A stretch of 64,000 bases of DNA from Corydoras sp. C115 (GCA_019802505.1 JAFMOC010000002.1:4510501-4574500); one strand, 5' to 3'. Shown: positions 32,835-44,296, counted from the stretch's first letter. Translations and numbers: made by a program. The notes: generated by a model from the letters alone, not told the origin.

Positions 32835-35800
32835 TACACTCTTGAGGATCTGCTCGAGAGAATCCAATCAAGTCAAGAAGAAATGGAGGCCTACCTTCAG
32901 AAAATCCATGCCTGTCAAATTGATGGTGAGTCGTCAGTTTGCTTCAGTTTGTTTCAGCACTCACTGTCTACTTTATTAGGTACCACGCCATTTTTATGAC
33001 ACATATTGTCCTTTTAATCAGCTCTACTTATTATACAGATGCACTTTGTAGTTCCTCATTTACAGACTGTAGTACATCTCTATATACATTGTTATATACA
33101 TATATAGTGGCATTTACATGGTCCTCCATGATCAGAACCTCCACAAAGTGGATTTTATTTGGATGGTGGAAGATCCTCAACACGTGATGGTTTGACAGAA
33201 ACCAGATACATTTAGCCATAAGTTAATCCTTCATCAGTGCCATTTCTGAGATATGCTGTGGCTGAACTGGCTTGCATTCTTCATTTTAGTTCATGCCAAA
33301 TGTGTTGGATAGAGGTCAGGCTGATCGGTGTGTTAGTCAAATTCTTACATATCAAACTTTTTAAATCAGGTCTTTATGGACCTTGCTGTGCACACTGGGG
33401 CACAGTCATGCTGAAACAAAAAAGGGCCTTCCCTAAACTGCTCCCACAATGTTGGAATCATACAGTTGTCCAAAATGCATGGCTAGGTAGTTGATTTTGG
33501 CAGGTGAAATTCTAAAGCTCTTTGCCTCTTGTGTTGTTCCAGGCTATTGGCAGATTTTGGACTTTGATTATGAGCTGAAGCTCTTGGGTCATGTGACTCA
33601 GCTGGTAGATTCAGAGTCATGGTCGTTCAGCAGAGTGCCCCTCGGCGTGTGTTTGGAGGAGCTCTCTCCTTTAGAGCCCAAGTGAGTGTTGAACACATAA
33701 TAAAGTAAACGTTTAGATTAATTTAAATAAATGACACTGAACTTGGGCGGCACGGTGGCTTAGTGGTTAACACGTTCGCCTCTCAGCGCTAGGGATTCCT
33801 GGTTCGAATCCCCATCTGGTTTCCATGTTTCCATGTTCTCCCCGTGTCTGCGTGGGTTTCCTCCGGGTTCTCCAGTGTTCTCCCACAGTCCAAAAACATG
33901 GATCAAGTCAATTGAGTTCTCGAAATTGCCCCATATAGAGTGTGTCTGTGTGAGTGTGTGTGTGCCCAGCAATAGATTGGCGCCCTGTCCTGGGTCTATC
34001 TGCCCAGCGCCCGAGATGTTCTCCCCTGGATGGGCATGGGGAACCCCACCGTGACCCTAATAGAGGATAAAGTGGAAGATAATTGATGGATGGACACTCA
34101 ACTTATAATATTGCTTAATTAATATTTTGTTTTGATGAATTACCTTATTTCACACATTCATATGCATTGTACTTAACATAGTCAAGTTCGCATGGGATTT
34201 AACTGGCCACATTATTAGATACAACACCTTATTTCCACATTTATTGTCTATTTTATTATTGTCCAATAGAGCAAATAGATCTGTTCTAGTTCATTCCAAA
34301 TGTGCTGGATTGAATTGAGGACAGGGTTCTGTGAATTACAGAAGTTTCTCTACCCCAAACTCACCGAGACAAGCTTTAATGGACCTTGTATTGTTTTTAG
34401 CCCGGCACACTCATACCAAAGTCAAAGGCATGGCTACATGCTTAAATTTATACAACTGTGCTGATTTTGAAATGAGAAATTTGAATTCAATGGTTAGGAG
34501 TGTCTCTCTAGTATAGTACATACAGTACAATGTATTCAGAATTTTATATCTTTAAATTTTTCACTTACTTGTATTAAAATTGAGTGACTGTAAAATTAGC
34601 GAAGACTATAAAATGTGGTGGCATAGTGACTTCGTGGTTAGCACGTTTGATTCTTAGTGCTGGGGAGTCCAGGTTCGAATCCCAATCTGGATGGAGTTTC
34701 CATGTTCTCCCCATGTCTGCGTGGGTTACCTCCTGGTTTACTCCTGCAGTCCAAAAACATGCTCTAAATTACCCCATGTTGTGTATTACACCCAAAGTTT
34801 AAATATGATAATGCCATTGTATTTTAAGGTCCTTCTAATTTTATTTTAATGTTTTGTTTTGTTTCCAGAGAAATGATTGAACACTGTCTCAACTGTTATG
34901 GAAGACGCTTTAGTACAGAAGGTCAGCAGTCACTGAGGTTGTCTGTATCACACTGTTAAATTACCAAATTCTGTTTAATGCTTCTTCAGTAACATACATA
35001 ACTAACATGTATAGTGTAATTTTAAGACTTAATTCTCAGCACTGGAATGAAAATGATGTCAATTATAAGTATAACAAGAACAAAATGTACTGTCTTTTAC
35101 ATCTGCAGGATGAAGCAATAAGATACCATTTTTAATAAATTACAAACTGGTTAAACAAATAGTGTATAAAAACTTTAGCAGTACTGCTGTGTTTAATCCA
35201 ATTATACCAACACATACTTACACACCATCACACCAGTATCACAGCAGTATGGCGAATTATCCATCACCCAAATAATACATGAGTTGTGGTGGTGCTTATC
35301 AGTTTTCAGAGGGTTGTCAGATTTTAAGGTGATTGTACTTTTATGAGCCAGTGAATTCTCTCACTCTCTCTGTCTTTCTTTTCTGATTTAGATGGTAAAG
35401 TCATGTTTGCTCTGGAAGAGGATAAAGTCTGCCGGGCCATGGCTCAGATGCTGCTGCAAAATGCGGTCAAGTTTAATCTTCATGAGTTTCAAGAGGTGTG
35501 GCAGCAAAGTGTGCCAGAGGGTATGAGTACAAGTCTGGATCAGCTCAGAGTGAGAGACAAACACGTGATTAAAACTCGTTCTGAGCATCATTTTACGAAC
35601 TGTGACCCAATGCAATGTCCGTGTCTCACAGGGTTTGGCTTTAGTGGATCATAACTCAAGACCGGAAACCATCTCACTACTGCAAGTAGAGGACTTGCCT
35701 GAGGACACACTGGAGCGCTTTAACACTCTTTTCAGCTTAAGGGAGAAATGGACACAAGCGGACATAGAGCCCTATATACAGTAAGTAGCTTCCTGTTCGC

Positions 35801-36200
35801 ACTGTCAGGAGGCATGGGTGGAATGAATTTGAGCCCCTATTGTCACATTTGATAGCCATAATGGCATTTGATTAAAAATGTATTTACTTTACATATTCAT
35901 ATGAGCTTGATGTTTGCAATGTGAATAAAATAATAGACAAGCCACAGAGTGCAAAATTTAACATGATTTACAAATCAATAGCAAGTTGCATTTCAAACAC
36001 AATATGTTCTTGTATGTATGCATGTCTGTGTCCTTATTTAGTATTTGTGATCACAAAATGCTTTTTGATGTCATCTTTTTTAAAACAGAGATCTCTGTGG
36101 TGAGAAGCAAACGACTGGAGCTCTGCTGACTAAACACGCTCGCTCATCCATGCAGAACGGCATCAAAGTGTACAATTCCAGAAGACCAGTAGCAATTTAA
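29371..36200 (+). CDS. dscc1: DSCC1 / DCC1, sister chromatid cohesion protein (complete, 9 exons)
   Basis: Subunit of the CTF18-CTF8-DCC1 alternative clamp loader that acts at replication forks in the nucleus on PCNA loading and cohesion (family knowledge). Exons: 29371-29540, 31298-31466, 32484-32618, 32835-32925, 33543-33681, 34869-34921, 35392-35549, 35632-35780, 36089-36200. Phases join without a break into 391 residues, against 393 in human. Recognisable blocks are EVQATLQIAKL near the start, YDLKMADTSNLLLFVPGCKT (exon 2), QLVDSESWSFSRVPL (exon 5), LQNAVKFNLHEFQEVWQQSV (exon 7), PYIQDLCGEKQTTGALLTKH (exons 8-9) and the C-terminal MQNGIKVYNSRRPVAI. The C-terminal winged-helix region is therefore intact. 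A poly(A) signal AATAAA lies at 36254-36259. Divergent from deptor, with 1.7 kb between start codons. Confidence 0.95.
29722..30082 (-). mobile_element. DANA/mermaid-type SINE copy 9
   Basis: Full length with long ATTC run, in dscc1 intron 1. First of two inverted SINE pairs inside a tandem duplication. Flanks CATATACTTTT / CAGATACTTTT. Confidence 0.88.
30160..30510 (+). mobile_element. DANA/mermaid-type SINE copy 10
   Basis: Full length, opposite orientation to copy 9 and about 80 bp from it. Confidence 0.9.
30573..30917 (-). mobile_element. DANA/mermaid-type SINE copy 11
   Basis: Duplicate of copy 9. Flanked by perfect CATATACTTTTT at 30561-30572 and 30918-30929. Confidence 0.9.
30995..31235 (+). 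mobile_element. DANA/mermaid-type SINE copy 12, internal deletion
   Basis: Duplicate of copy 10 with about 100 bp lost in the middle and a run of C near 31187-31197. Confidence 0.88.
31541..31612 (-). mobile_element. SINE tail fragment, second family
   Basis: Complement of the tail of 46193-46465 (AAATGTGGAGGACAAATTCC, TGCACAGTAGGCAAAGTAAA). Lies in dscc1 intron 2. Confidence 0.6.
32799..32831 (+). repeat. Poly-T tract (33 T) at dscc1 exon 4 acceptor
   Basis: Uninterrupted T run followed by AAG, then exon 4; it forms the whole polypyrimidine tract. Confidence 0.95.
33280..33490 (-). mobile_element. Tc1-type remnant in dscc1 intron 4
   Basis: CAAATGTGTTGGATAGAGGT, TCTTTATGGACCTTGCTGTG and GGGCACAGTCATGCTGAAAC; ends about 50 bp before the exon 5 acceptor. 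Confidence 0.65.
33745..34093 (+). mobile_element. DANA/mermaid-type SINE copy 13, full length
   Basis: Flanked by ACACTGAACTT / ACACTCAACTT (33734-33744, 34094-34104). In dscc1 intron 5. Confidence 0.9.
34255..34510 (-). mobile_element. Tc1-type remnant in dscc1 intron 5
   Basis: TTCCAAATGTGCTGGATTGA and TTTAATGGACCTTGTATTG match the shared segment. Confidence 0.5.
34614..34790 (+). mobile_element. DANA/mermaid-type SINE copy 14, diverged and truncated
   Basis: Head TGGTTAGCACGTTTGATTCT and box B GGTTCGAATCCC remain; stops after the core. Confidence 0.75.
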
Positions 36201-36253
36201 TATCTTTTTTCACATGAAGATATCTTTTTTTTAATGATTTTAATTTATTTGCT

Positions 36254-36259
36254 AATAAA
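36254..36259 (+). terminator. dscc1 polyadenylation signal
   Basis: AATAAA 54 bp after the dscc1 stop codon, followed by a T-rich stretch. Confidence 0.6.
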
Positions 36260-36983
36260 ATGTATTATTGTAAATTCTGTCTTTTAGTTTTTCTTTTGGT
36301 TCTTCTTTTGTCTGTTTCCTAGCATGGAAGATCGATGACAACAGCACTGACCTTTAACATAAATGGGTGTGATTTTGCAATAAACTAATCAGCATATCAC
36401 TTGTCATTTCGTTTAAGGATCCAGGTTTAGTCTGACTTTTTGGCGAATTGCTATTTCACAGCAATGCCTCAGCTACCTGGATTGGACTTTAGGTATTACA
36501 TTTTACTGTGAGTCAAGAATACACTATGTAGTGTAGACTATTCTCTGCACAAATATGATTCACACACTATTCTCTGCTGTGATATTTAAAAACATTCAGT
36601 GACTTTGGGGACACAACTTTGTTGACAATTCACTGCCAAGCAATAAACGTCTGACTGTTGTCTGTAGGTTGTTTTTGGTACAGTATTACACTTGTGTTTT
36701 TTATTGCCAAGATAGTAATACGCCATAGATGTAAATGGAGACACCTTATTTCAAGACCACCCCACCAATATGTGCAGATATTTATGCAAGCACCGTTGCT
36801 ATTTAAACAGGAGTGTGAATATAGACCTTGCTGAGTGTAACATGGCAATGAGCATTAAACCACACCTTGTGCAGAGAGCAAACCAGAGCCCACAGACTGT
36901 CATTCTGCTCAGGCATGATGACTGGAGCAGTCATTTATACTCATATAAACTCATTTATACTCTATGTTCCTAGGTCTGGCTTG
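36260..36983. other. Downstream of dscc1
   Basis: Unique AT-rich spacer. No gene or RNA recognised. Confidence 0.4.
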
Positions 36984-36995
36984 CCAGGCACTTGT

Positions 36996-37320
36996 TCATT
37001 CATTCATTATCTCCCGCTTTATCCTCTATTAGGGTCGCGGTGGGGTTCCCCATGCCCATCCAGAGGAGAACATCTCGGGCGCTGGGCAGATAGACCCAGG
37101 ACAGGGTGCCAATCCATCGGTGGGCATACACACTCTATATGGGGCAATTTTGAGAATTCAATTGACTTGATCCATGTTTTTGGACTGTGGGAGGAAACTG
37201 GAGAACCCGGAGGAAACCCACGCAGACACAGGGAGAACATGGAAACTCCACCCAGATGGGGATTTGAACCGGGAATCCCTAGCGCTGAGAGGCGAATGTG
37301 CTAACCACTAAGCCACCGTG
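36996..37320 (-). mobile_element. DANA/mermaid-type SINE copy 15
   Basis: 12-bp duplication CCAGGCACTTGT at 36984-36995 and 37321-37332. Between dscc1 and the RNase-like genes. Confidence 0.9.
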
Positions 37321-37904
37321 CCAGGCACTTGTGTTTGGAGAATTAAATAAATCTTAGTCTACTGTGGTTCTTAACAAAAGACACTTTTTAAATTGTTATA
37401 TCAAAGCAACAATACTTTATACACAATACTTGTGGCCATTAGTAACAATTAAATTATATCACAGTTGAGATCTTCAGCACTCATCTAGCTTTTGCCTGTG
37501 TAACTGAATCACAGCCCTTTTGACCCTCAGCTTTCTGACCATAACACTCCCTCTAGTGTCCAGTTGCTTAATTACACATGTTCACCAGTTATATGGACAA
37601 AGCTTTATTTTTTACATTCATTGTTAATGTCACTTACTATAGAGATGCACTATTCAGTTACTCCATCTGTTTCTCTACATACTTGGTTTAGTCCCCTTTA
37701 CTCTGTCCCCATATATCAGATATTATTTGGCTGCTAGATATATTATTTGAGTGAATCCAAAAACATATTTAGGCAGTGTCCTGTAAACACCGAAGGATTA
37801 GAAAATGACTATCCCAAACTGCAGCTACTACTGTAATTAGGAGCATCAAGCTAAATTTGTTTGAGGAGTCTTTTTTATTTTTTTGCATATACATTACATA
37901 CTAT

Positions 37905-38225
37905 ATAAACAAAACTATCTGTTCAGTTCTGTTCTAGTTCATCCCAAACATGTTGGATGGGGTTTAGGTCAGGGTTTGTGTAGGTCAGTCAAGTTCCTAC
38001 ATACTGAGCTCACTCATCCATGCCTGTATACAATGTGGTACAGTCAAGCTGAAACAATAAGGGCCTTCCCCATCCTGTTTCCATAAAATTATAGTTACAT
38101 TATAGTTAAATTACAGTTATCTGAACTGTGCTTAATTTTATACATTCAATGGAATTAAACAATGCACCTGAATTCAGTGATTAAGAAGTGTAACCTTGTA
38201 AATTCAGCCATACATACTATAATAA
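37905..38225 (-). mobile_element. Tc1-type remnant next to RNase-like gene A
   Basis: CATCCCAAACATGTTGGATG, GGTTTAGGTCAGGGTTTGTG and GTACAGTCAAGCTGAAACAA match the shared segment. Confidence 0.6.
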
Positions 38226-38298
38226 GTAAATTGTAAATTTAAACATTCCCTTTTGTAGTTGTATTAAGTAACTTTATTCTTAATTAACAAAGTGGTGT

Positions 38299-38925
38299 TT
38301 AGTAGAGGTTTATCAAAGTTAATGAGAGCAGAGCAAAAGTAAGTAAAAAGCCAGACGGAAGTTGTACAATGCCTGCATTGTTCCAAGAATGTGGAAATGA
38401 CCACTGTGGGCTTCCATCGTCTGGGTTATCGTCGTCAGGGATTCCCTCATCTGGTCCTATGATATCAGGAAAGGGATCAAAAAACACTGGGTGGCAGTAA
38501 TCATGGATCTTGTCACAGGCCAAAATGAGAAAAGTCTGTTTTTGAATCAGTCGAGACACGACACAGTTGTTGTCCATTAACACAGTAGTAAATTTAAACT
38601 TTTGTCTACTAACACACAGATCACCAGCAGAGGTCTGACCATCAGAAACACAACACACGTCGTGCACTTGCTGCTTTTGATCATGTTGTAGGAAGGACTG
38701 AATTGGTCGATTACAAGTCTCAATTTTTCTAATAAAGTCCTGCCACTTGTTTCGGTCCAGAACGGTTGGGGCATCAGAATGTAGATGGCTGTTGATGAAG
38801 ATCTTGCTCGAGAGGCTTTTGTCTGGTGACATACAGGGGAACTGGTTCTTCGGCCTGGAGGTCTTGGTTAGGTCATTAGCGAAACATGACCAGCAGAAAA
38901 GGGCCACCATTAAGTAAGACAACAT
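38299..38925 (-). CDS. RNase A superfamily-like secreted protein, paralogue A (hydrophobic C-tail)
   Basis: Single-exon 208-residue frame. Seen: signal peptide at 1-16 (MLSYLMVALFCWSC), F43-x3-H47, C71-N-R-P-I-Q-S-F, VHDVC (C91), C104, C121, FLILAC (C137), then HPVFFD at 145-150, an acidic stretch at 158-173 and a hydrophobic tail at 191-208. The order matches pancreatic-type RNases: H12 motif, CKxxNTF, VC, C95, IIVAC, PVHFD. However, the catalytic lysine position reads N/R and the second catalytic histidine is Phe148, so ribonuclease activity looks unlikely. The tail resembles a GPI or membrane anchor signal. Minus-strand AATAAA at 38278-38273 lies just past the stop. A related copy is 2.9 kb upstream in the same orientation. 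Family placement is inference from motif order. Confidence 0.7.
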   Translation of the reverse strand: MLSYLMVALFCWSCFANDLTKTSRPKNQFPCMSPDKSLSSKIFINSHLHSDAPTVLDRNKWQDFIRKIETCNRPIQSFLQHDQKQQVHDVCCVSDGQTSAGDLCVSRQKFKFTTVLMDNNCVVSRLIQKQTFLILACDKIHDYCHPVFFDPFPDIIGPDEGIPDDDNPDDGSPQWSFPHSWNNAGIVQLPSGFLLTFALLSLTLINLY

Positions 38926-39115
38926 GATGGCTTAATACCTGGGTACCTTACAAAGAATGAGGGATAAAATGCAATGAATTTTAGTCTTACTTTGCCTCTG
39001 TCATTTTATTAATATTAAAGTGTTCAGATGTTTATCAATAAAAACACTTAACATTATATTTGTATCCCTTTATCTGTTAATATAGGTTTCAGCAAATTAT
39101 CAAATTAATGATCAG

Positions 39116-39118
<3 letters not shown>

Positions 39119-39191
<73 letters not shown>
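39119..39191. repeat. Compound (CA)n(TA)n microsatellite
   Basis: CA run followed directly by TA run, upstream of RNase-like gene A. Confidence 0.95.
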
Positions 39192-39194
<3 letters not shown>

Positions 39195-39474
39195 TAAGAT
39201 AGATACATTACCTTTATGGAGCTATGTGAAGGTTGAACAGTTCTGTGCTGAACAGCCTTTGAATTTTCCATTTTCTCCCTTCAACAATCTTATCTTATTT
39301 AAATACACCCTTATCAGAAGTTTTCTGTGTCCACATTACCACCTTTCATGTTCCATTGTGACCATGCAACCAAAAATTGTGACATGATACTTGTAATGTA
39401 CACCAGTCAACATTATTAACCTACTCAATTTAAAATACAATTCTACCCAAAAAGATCCAATATGTGTACTATTA

Positions 39475-39477
39475 TAA

Positions 39478-39531
<54 letters not shown>
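39475..39531. repeat. (TTA)n microsatellite, left of SINE copy 16
   Basis: About 19 units; continues on the right of the SINE at 39873-39954. Confidence 0.93.
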
Positions 39532-39533
<2 letters not shown>

Positions 39534-39872
39534 GGCGGCACGGTGGTTTAGTGGTTAGCACGTTCGCTTCTCAGCTCTAGGGATTCCCGGTTCGAATCCC
39601 CATCTGGATGGGGTTTCCATGTTCTCCCCGTGTCTGCGTGGGTTTCCTCCCACAGTCCAAAAACATGGATCAAGTCAATTGAGTTCTCCAAATTGCCCCA
39701 TATAGAGTGTGTATGCGTGCGTGTCTGTGTGAGTGAGTGTTTGCCCAGGGATAGATTGACGCCCTATCCTTGGTGTATCTGCCCAGCGCCCGAAACGTTC
39801 TCCCCTGGATGGGCATGGGGAACCCCACCGCGACCCTAATAGAGGATAAAGCTGAAGATAATGAATGAATGA
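39534..39872 (+). mobile_element. DANA/mermaid-type SINE copy 16 inside a TTA microsatellite
   Basis: TTA repeats abut both ends, so the target duplication cannot be told from the repeat. Lies between the two RNase-like genes. Confidence 0.88.

Positions 39873-39954
<82 letters not shown>
39873..39954. repeat. (TTA)n microsatellite, right of SINE copy 16
   Basis: About 27 units. Confidence 0.93.
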
Positions 39955-39955
<1 letters not shown>

Positions 39956-41259
39956 GTGCTAAAGTTGTTAGGGTTAAAGACCAGTCCAGTTCTTCCACAC
40001 TCAAACTCAACTCACAAGACTTTACTCACAATGACCTTAAGTCATTTAGAAACAGAAAAGGGGACAAAAAATTACAATGACACACTTTACTTGTAGAAAA
40101 CATTGCTCCTGTAAAGAATGAACATTGTAACAGCTGCAAAGTGGGACCAGCTAAAAATGTGATAATAGGTGTCTCACTAATTTTTGCCCTTATGGTGTAT
40201 ATATACATATTTGAGGATGGTGTAATTATATAATGTGTCTTGTAGCAGGGAGTCATAAGTATGTGTTTAGTAGTTTACCAGCCATATCAAAATTATTGGC
40301 TATGACGGATTCATGAAATACAAAATGTTCTGTGTGAAAGTGTTTTGCAATTTCATTTCAACAATAATCAGATACATATATTTTTAATTATTTTCAAACT
40401 TTGCTTTAATTGCCTTTATCTTATCAGAAACTCACGGCTCAACTGTGAGGTCATAATCTAATGTAACACACCCTTTACTTTAGCTCACATTTCTGTTTGT
40501 TCTTTTGTTTATCATACAATTCTAGAATTTATTACATCAAAAATCACCCCCAATGCTGCTGCATGCATGGTTTTAATGTTGTCAAATACAAATAATAAAA
40601 TCCAGAAACTATTTTTAAAGGTGTTTATTCTTTAAACATGTTATATCAGCTCCTGTCCAATAAAATAAATCCATTCTGGAATGGTTTGTGGTTGTAAGTG
40701 AAGAAGTGGTGAAGGTCAGATAATATGTGCATGAAAATTATAAACCAGTTACAGTTCTTGGGTGTAACAGGTTTATATTTTGGACAGTCACAGCCAGCAA
40801 CTGCATTCAGCATGTGTTAGCTAGTTAATTAACAGTTAAGTTGTTTTAGCGCAGTTAGTGTAATTACATTTACAAAATATTGGGACAATTAATTAAACTT
40901 TTAATAGCGTTTAATAACTTTCAAGACTTTAATAACTTTCAGGACTTCCTGCAAGATTTTGGAGTGTGTCTATGGAAATTGTCATTAATTTATTCGGAAG
41001 AGCGATTGTGAGGACACTTGCTGTGTTCGCGATAGTTCATTCAAACCTTCCTTTTCATAGCAATTACTTTAAAAACATTTATCTCCTAACTTTATTTGCT
41101 TGCATTTAGGATTCCAGGAGGAAACCCACACAGACATTGGGGAGAACATGCAAACTCCACACAGAGTTTGTGGTTTGTGAGAAATAAACTCAGAGTACTA
41201 AGCAGTGTCCCAGCCCCAATTTTTTTCAGTTATAAAAAAATATAGTAAAAGCCACATTC

Positions 41260-41710
41260 ATACAATGTCTGGACAAGTATTGGGACACGCACTTTAATAA
41301 CAGAATCCAGGTGTAACCATTTGTTCTATTGCCACAGGTGTATAAAATACCTAGTCATGCATTTTATCAACTGTATGCTTTGAACATATCATGCCTAAAG
41401 ATATGATACGGTCAGTTCGGTGTGAAAGACCTTGGCTGACCTACACAAAGCCCTAAACCTAACGTCATCCAACACAGAAGCTGTGAGTCAGGCCCTCTCA
41501 TTCAATATTACACCAATCCAGGTTTGGATGAAAGGATAAAAATTTCTACAGACACACTTCAAACTCTTTTAGAATGCATTCTTAGAACAGTGAAAAATGT
41601 TATAGCTGCAAATACGTGACCAGCTTGGAATAGGTCATAATAAAAACTCCTGTAAATGTAATGTGTAAGTGTGCCAGTAGTTTTGTCTATATGACCAAAT
41701 GTTTCTGTGA
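41260..41710 (+). mobile_element. Tc1-derived non-autonomous element
   Basis: Starts TGTCTGGACAAGTATTGGGA and ends CAGTAGTTTTGTCTATATGA, with a diverged Tc1 body (ACAGGTGTATAAAATACCTA). Lies just downstream of RNase-like gene B. Confidence 0.5.
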
Positions 41711-41870
41711 CAAAAATATTACTTAATGAATTATGCATGAAATAGACAAAAACACATCTTTGTTAGAGATTTTATTTCTGCAGTTTTTACTTTATTGGTC
41801 TTTCAATATAATTATTTTAAACATTCATATTATTTGCTGTAATAACTAACAATATCAGAACTTTGTATTT

Positions 41871-42470
41871 TCAAGCAAGGATATAAAATAACACAGATGA
41901 CAGTAATGTAAGTAGCAAAAGGCAATGAGAAAGATGAGCAGATTCTGCGCTGTTCCCATGTTTCGGATCTCTGCAGGCTTTGCTCCCTTTTTCAGGTCCA
42001 TTGTTGTCTGGATTGGGCTGAAAATGAACTGGGCGGCAGTGATCTTCTATCTTTTCACAGGCCAGGATAAGGAACTTCTTCTCTTCAGTGACACTCTGTA
42101 CTGTGCAGTTTCTGTCAACGATGATGGTAAAAAATATAAATTCCTTCTCACTGACGCATAGATCACCAACATAGATTTTACCCCCAGAGGCAGAACACAC
42201 ATCATCCACTTGTTTCTTTTTATCATGTGGTACAAAGGACTGAACCGGTCGATCACAAGTTCCAATTTGCTTTATAAAGTCTTGCCATGCGCTTTTGTTT
42301 TTTTGAGATGTTGGAGCATGAGGACTTAGATGTCTTTTCAAGAAGGTCTCATATGAATAATTGTTTTCCGAGGCCATGCAGGGGAACTGGTCTTTCTGCC
42401 TGGAGTCCTCAGTTAGCTCAATAGCTGAGCATGACCACATGAATAGAGTCACCAATAAGCAAAACATCAT
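41871..42470 (-). CDS. RNase A superfamily-like secreted protein, paralogue B (hydrophobic C-tail)
   Basis: Single-exon 199-residue frame, clearly paralogous to the gene at 38299-38925: shared QFPCM, WQDFI, C-x-RP-x-QSF, GDLCVS and FLILAC. Signal peptide about 1-17. F43-x3-H47 corresponds to catalytic H12, and RPVHF at 146-150 keeps the second catalytic histidine (H149). The CKxxNTF lysine is replaced (CDRPVQSF, 72-79), so the active site is incomplete. The cysteine usual near residue 26 of RNase A is absent, while C31 and C145 are extra and could pair. The tail at 183-199 (CLLLLTLLSSVLFYILA) after NSAESA suggests a GPI anchor or a C-terminal membrane segment. Minus-strand AATAAA motifs occur at 41796-41791 and 41776-41771. 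RNase-A genes typically keep the whole coding region in one exon, as here. Confidence 0.72.
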   Translation of the reverse strand: MMFCLLVTLFMWSCSAIELTEDSRQKDQFPCMASENNYSYETFLKRHLSPHAPTSQKNKSAWQDFIKQIGTCDRPVQSFVPHDKKKQVDDVCSASGGKIYVGDLCVSEKEFIFFTIIVDRNCTVQSVTEEKKFLILACEKIEDHCRPVHFQPNPDNNGPEKGSKACRDPKHGNSAESAHLSHCLLLLTLLSSVLFYILA

Positions 42471-43232
42471 GGACTAACACCTTGGGCAAAAATAAATAAA
42501 TTTATTATTAACAATATATTAATATAATAATGTCATTCTGTCATATATTAAACACATTTGATTACTGCGATGGAACTTTAAAAAATATTATTTTTGTAAA
42601 ACTATATATACAAATAAACAAAAATACTTCACCAGTGTGGAGGAGTTTAAGGGTGTTGATTAACTGTGCAGATTAATATCCTCTGAAAATTCACTTTGCT
42701 TCTTATAACACTCAGCTCCACATATCTTGTTTAAATAAAACCTTATCGTAGGCAAAAGGTTACCATTCACACTTTACACAATACAATCTGTTTGGACAAA
42801 TAGAACCATACAGTACAGAATTCATTGTTCTGTGGTAGCCAGATGTTTTTGTAGTTACAAGCCAAATTGATAACTTTATTTTATTTATAACTTTATTTAA
42901 CTTATTTTGAATAGATTTATTTGTTGTACCTTCTTTGTTCATTTTGTCTGGTCAGTCATTTTTAGATATACAATTATAGACTGTACGCCCTCTGTTTCTC
43001 TATATGAGAAATTTAAAACTTTTATTACCCTTGAGAGGCTACATTACCAAGATCCACCATATTGGCTTTGCAGGCCAAACTAATTTATTTAAACTTAACA
43101 ATTAAAACTGCACTTCATGTTCTGTATTTGGTTTGTTTAACATTTTTTCATTTTCAGTTTTTAAGCTCATCTTCTGCTCCTTGTGGATGAGATCTGTTTT
43201 TATCTGCATCCTCATTGTGTTTGTTCTCCATT
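42471..43232. other. Upstream of RNase-like gene B
   Basis: Probably holds the promoter and any 5' untranslated exon, but no TATA box or donor could be fixed by eye. Confidence 0.3.
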
Positions 43233-43244
43233 GGTTTCCCTACA

Positions 43245-43589
43245 GGGGCGGCACGGTGGCTTAGTGGTTAGCACGTTCGACTCTCAGCGCTAGGGATTCC
43301 CGGTTCGAATCCCCATCTGGGTGGAGTTTCCATGTTCTCCCCGTGTCTGCGTGGATTTCCTCCGGGTTCTCTGGTTTCCTCCCACAGTCCAAAAACATGG
43401 ATAAAGTCAATTGAATTCTCCAAATTGCCCCAAGTGTGAGTGAGTGTCTGCCCAGTGATGGATTGGCACCCTGTCCTGGGTGTATCTGCCCAGCGCCTGA
43501 AACGTTCTCCCCTGGATGGGCATGGGGAACCCCCCCCGTGACCCTGATATAGATATATAAATGAAGAGGAAGATAATGGATGGATGGAT
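43245..43589 (+). mobile_element. DANA/mermaid-type SINE copy 17, full length
   Basis: 12-bp duplication GGTTTCCCTACA at 43233-43244 and 43590-43601; tail of GGAT repeats. Confidence 0.9.
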
Positions 43590-44289
43590 GGTTTCCCTAC
43601 ATAAATTACAGTATAAATCAAAATCTTCATGACAGTTTATTTTTAAAAGCACATGTACAAAACTGCACAGCATATACAACATAAAAACAAAACACAATAC
43701 ATGAGCATTACATCATAGTTTCAGATGAGAAATTAGGAAAGCTTGTTGACATAGTTGATCATTTCAGTAGGCAACAGCAGGCTTTAGAAGTTTTTATCCA
43801 TGTTGCTTATGTTATGCAAATTAAATTACTAACACTTTTTTGCTTGTTGTAAAAATGGGAATTTCTAAAAGCGATACTCTATATAATACAGCTGCTAATA
43901 TTTCAGTAAAGAAAATGTGCAATGGGGACGAAAAACAAACAAATCAAAATGTACATAATAAAAAAAAACTATTTATTTTTGCACAAGATATACAGCAGTG
44001 AAATTTGATTGAATATTCACATTTATAAACTCACTGTTTTGATATATAGGATGGGTCTGCATGTTATTTTAGTTATAAACGTAAATAGTAGCTTTAATTA
44101 ATCAAATGTTTAATTTAAACAGTGCATATAAGCTGAACAGTGAAAACATCACCAGATGATCATCACTTTAAAAGGATGCCTTTAAAACATACATATAAAA
44201 GCACTGCTATTCCCACAATGCATTGCATAAGTTGCCATAATAGCTGAACTTGGGGCTGTTTTTCTAACATCTGATGCATAAGGAGGAGT

Positions 44290-44296
<7 letters not shown>

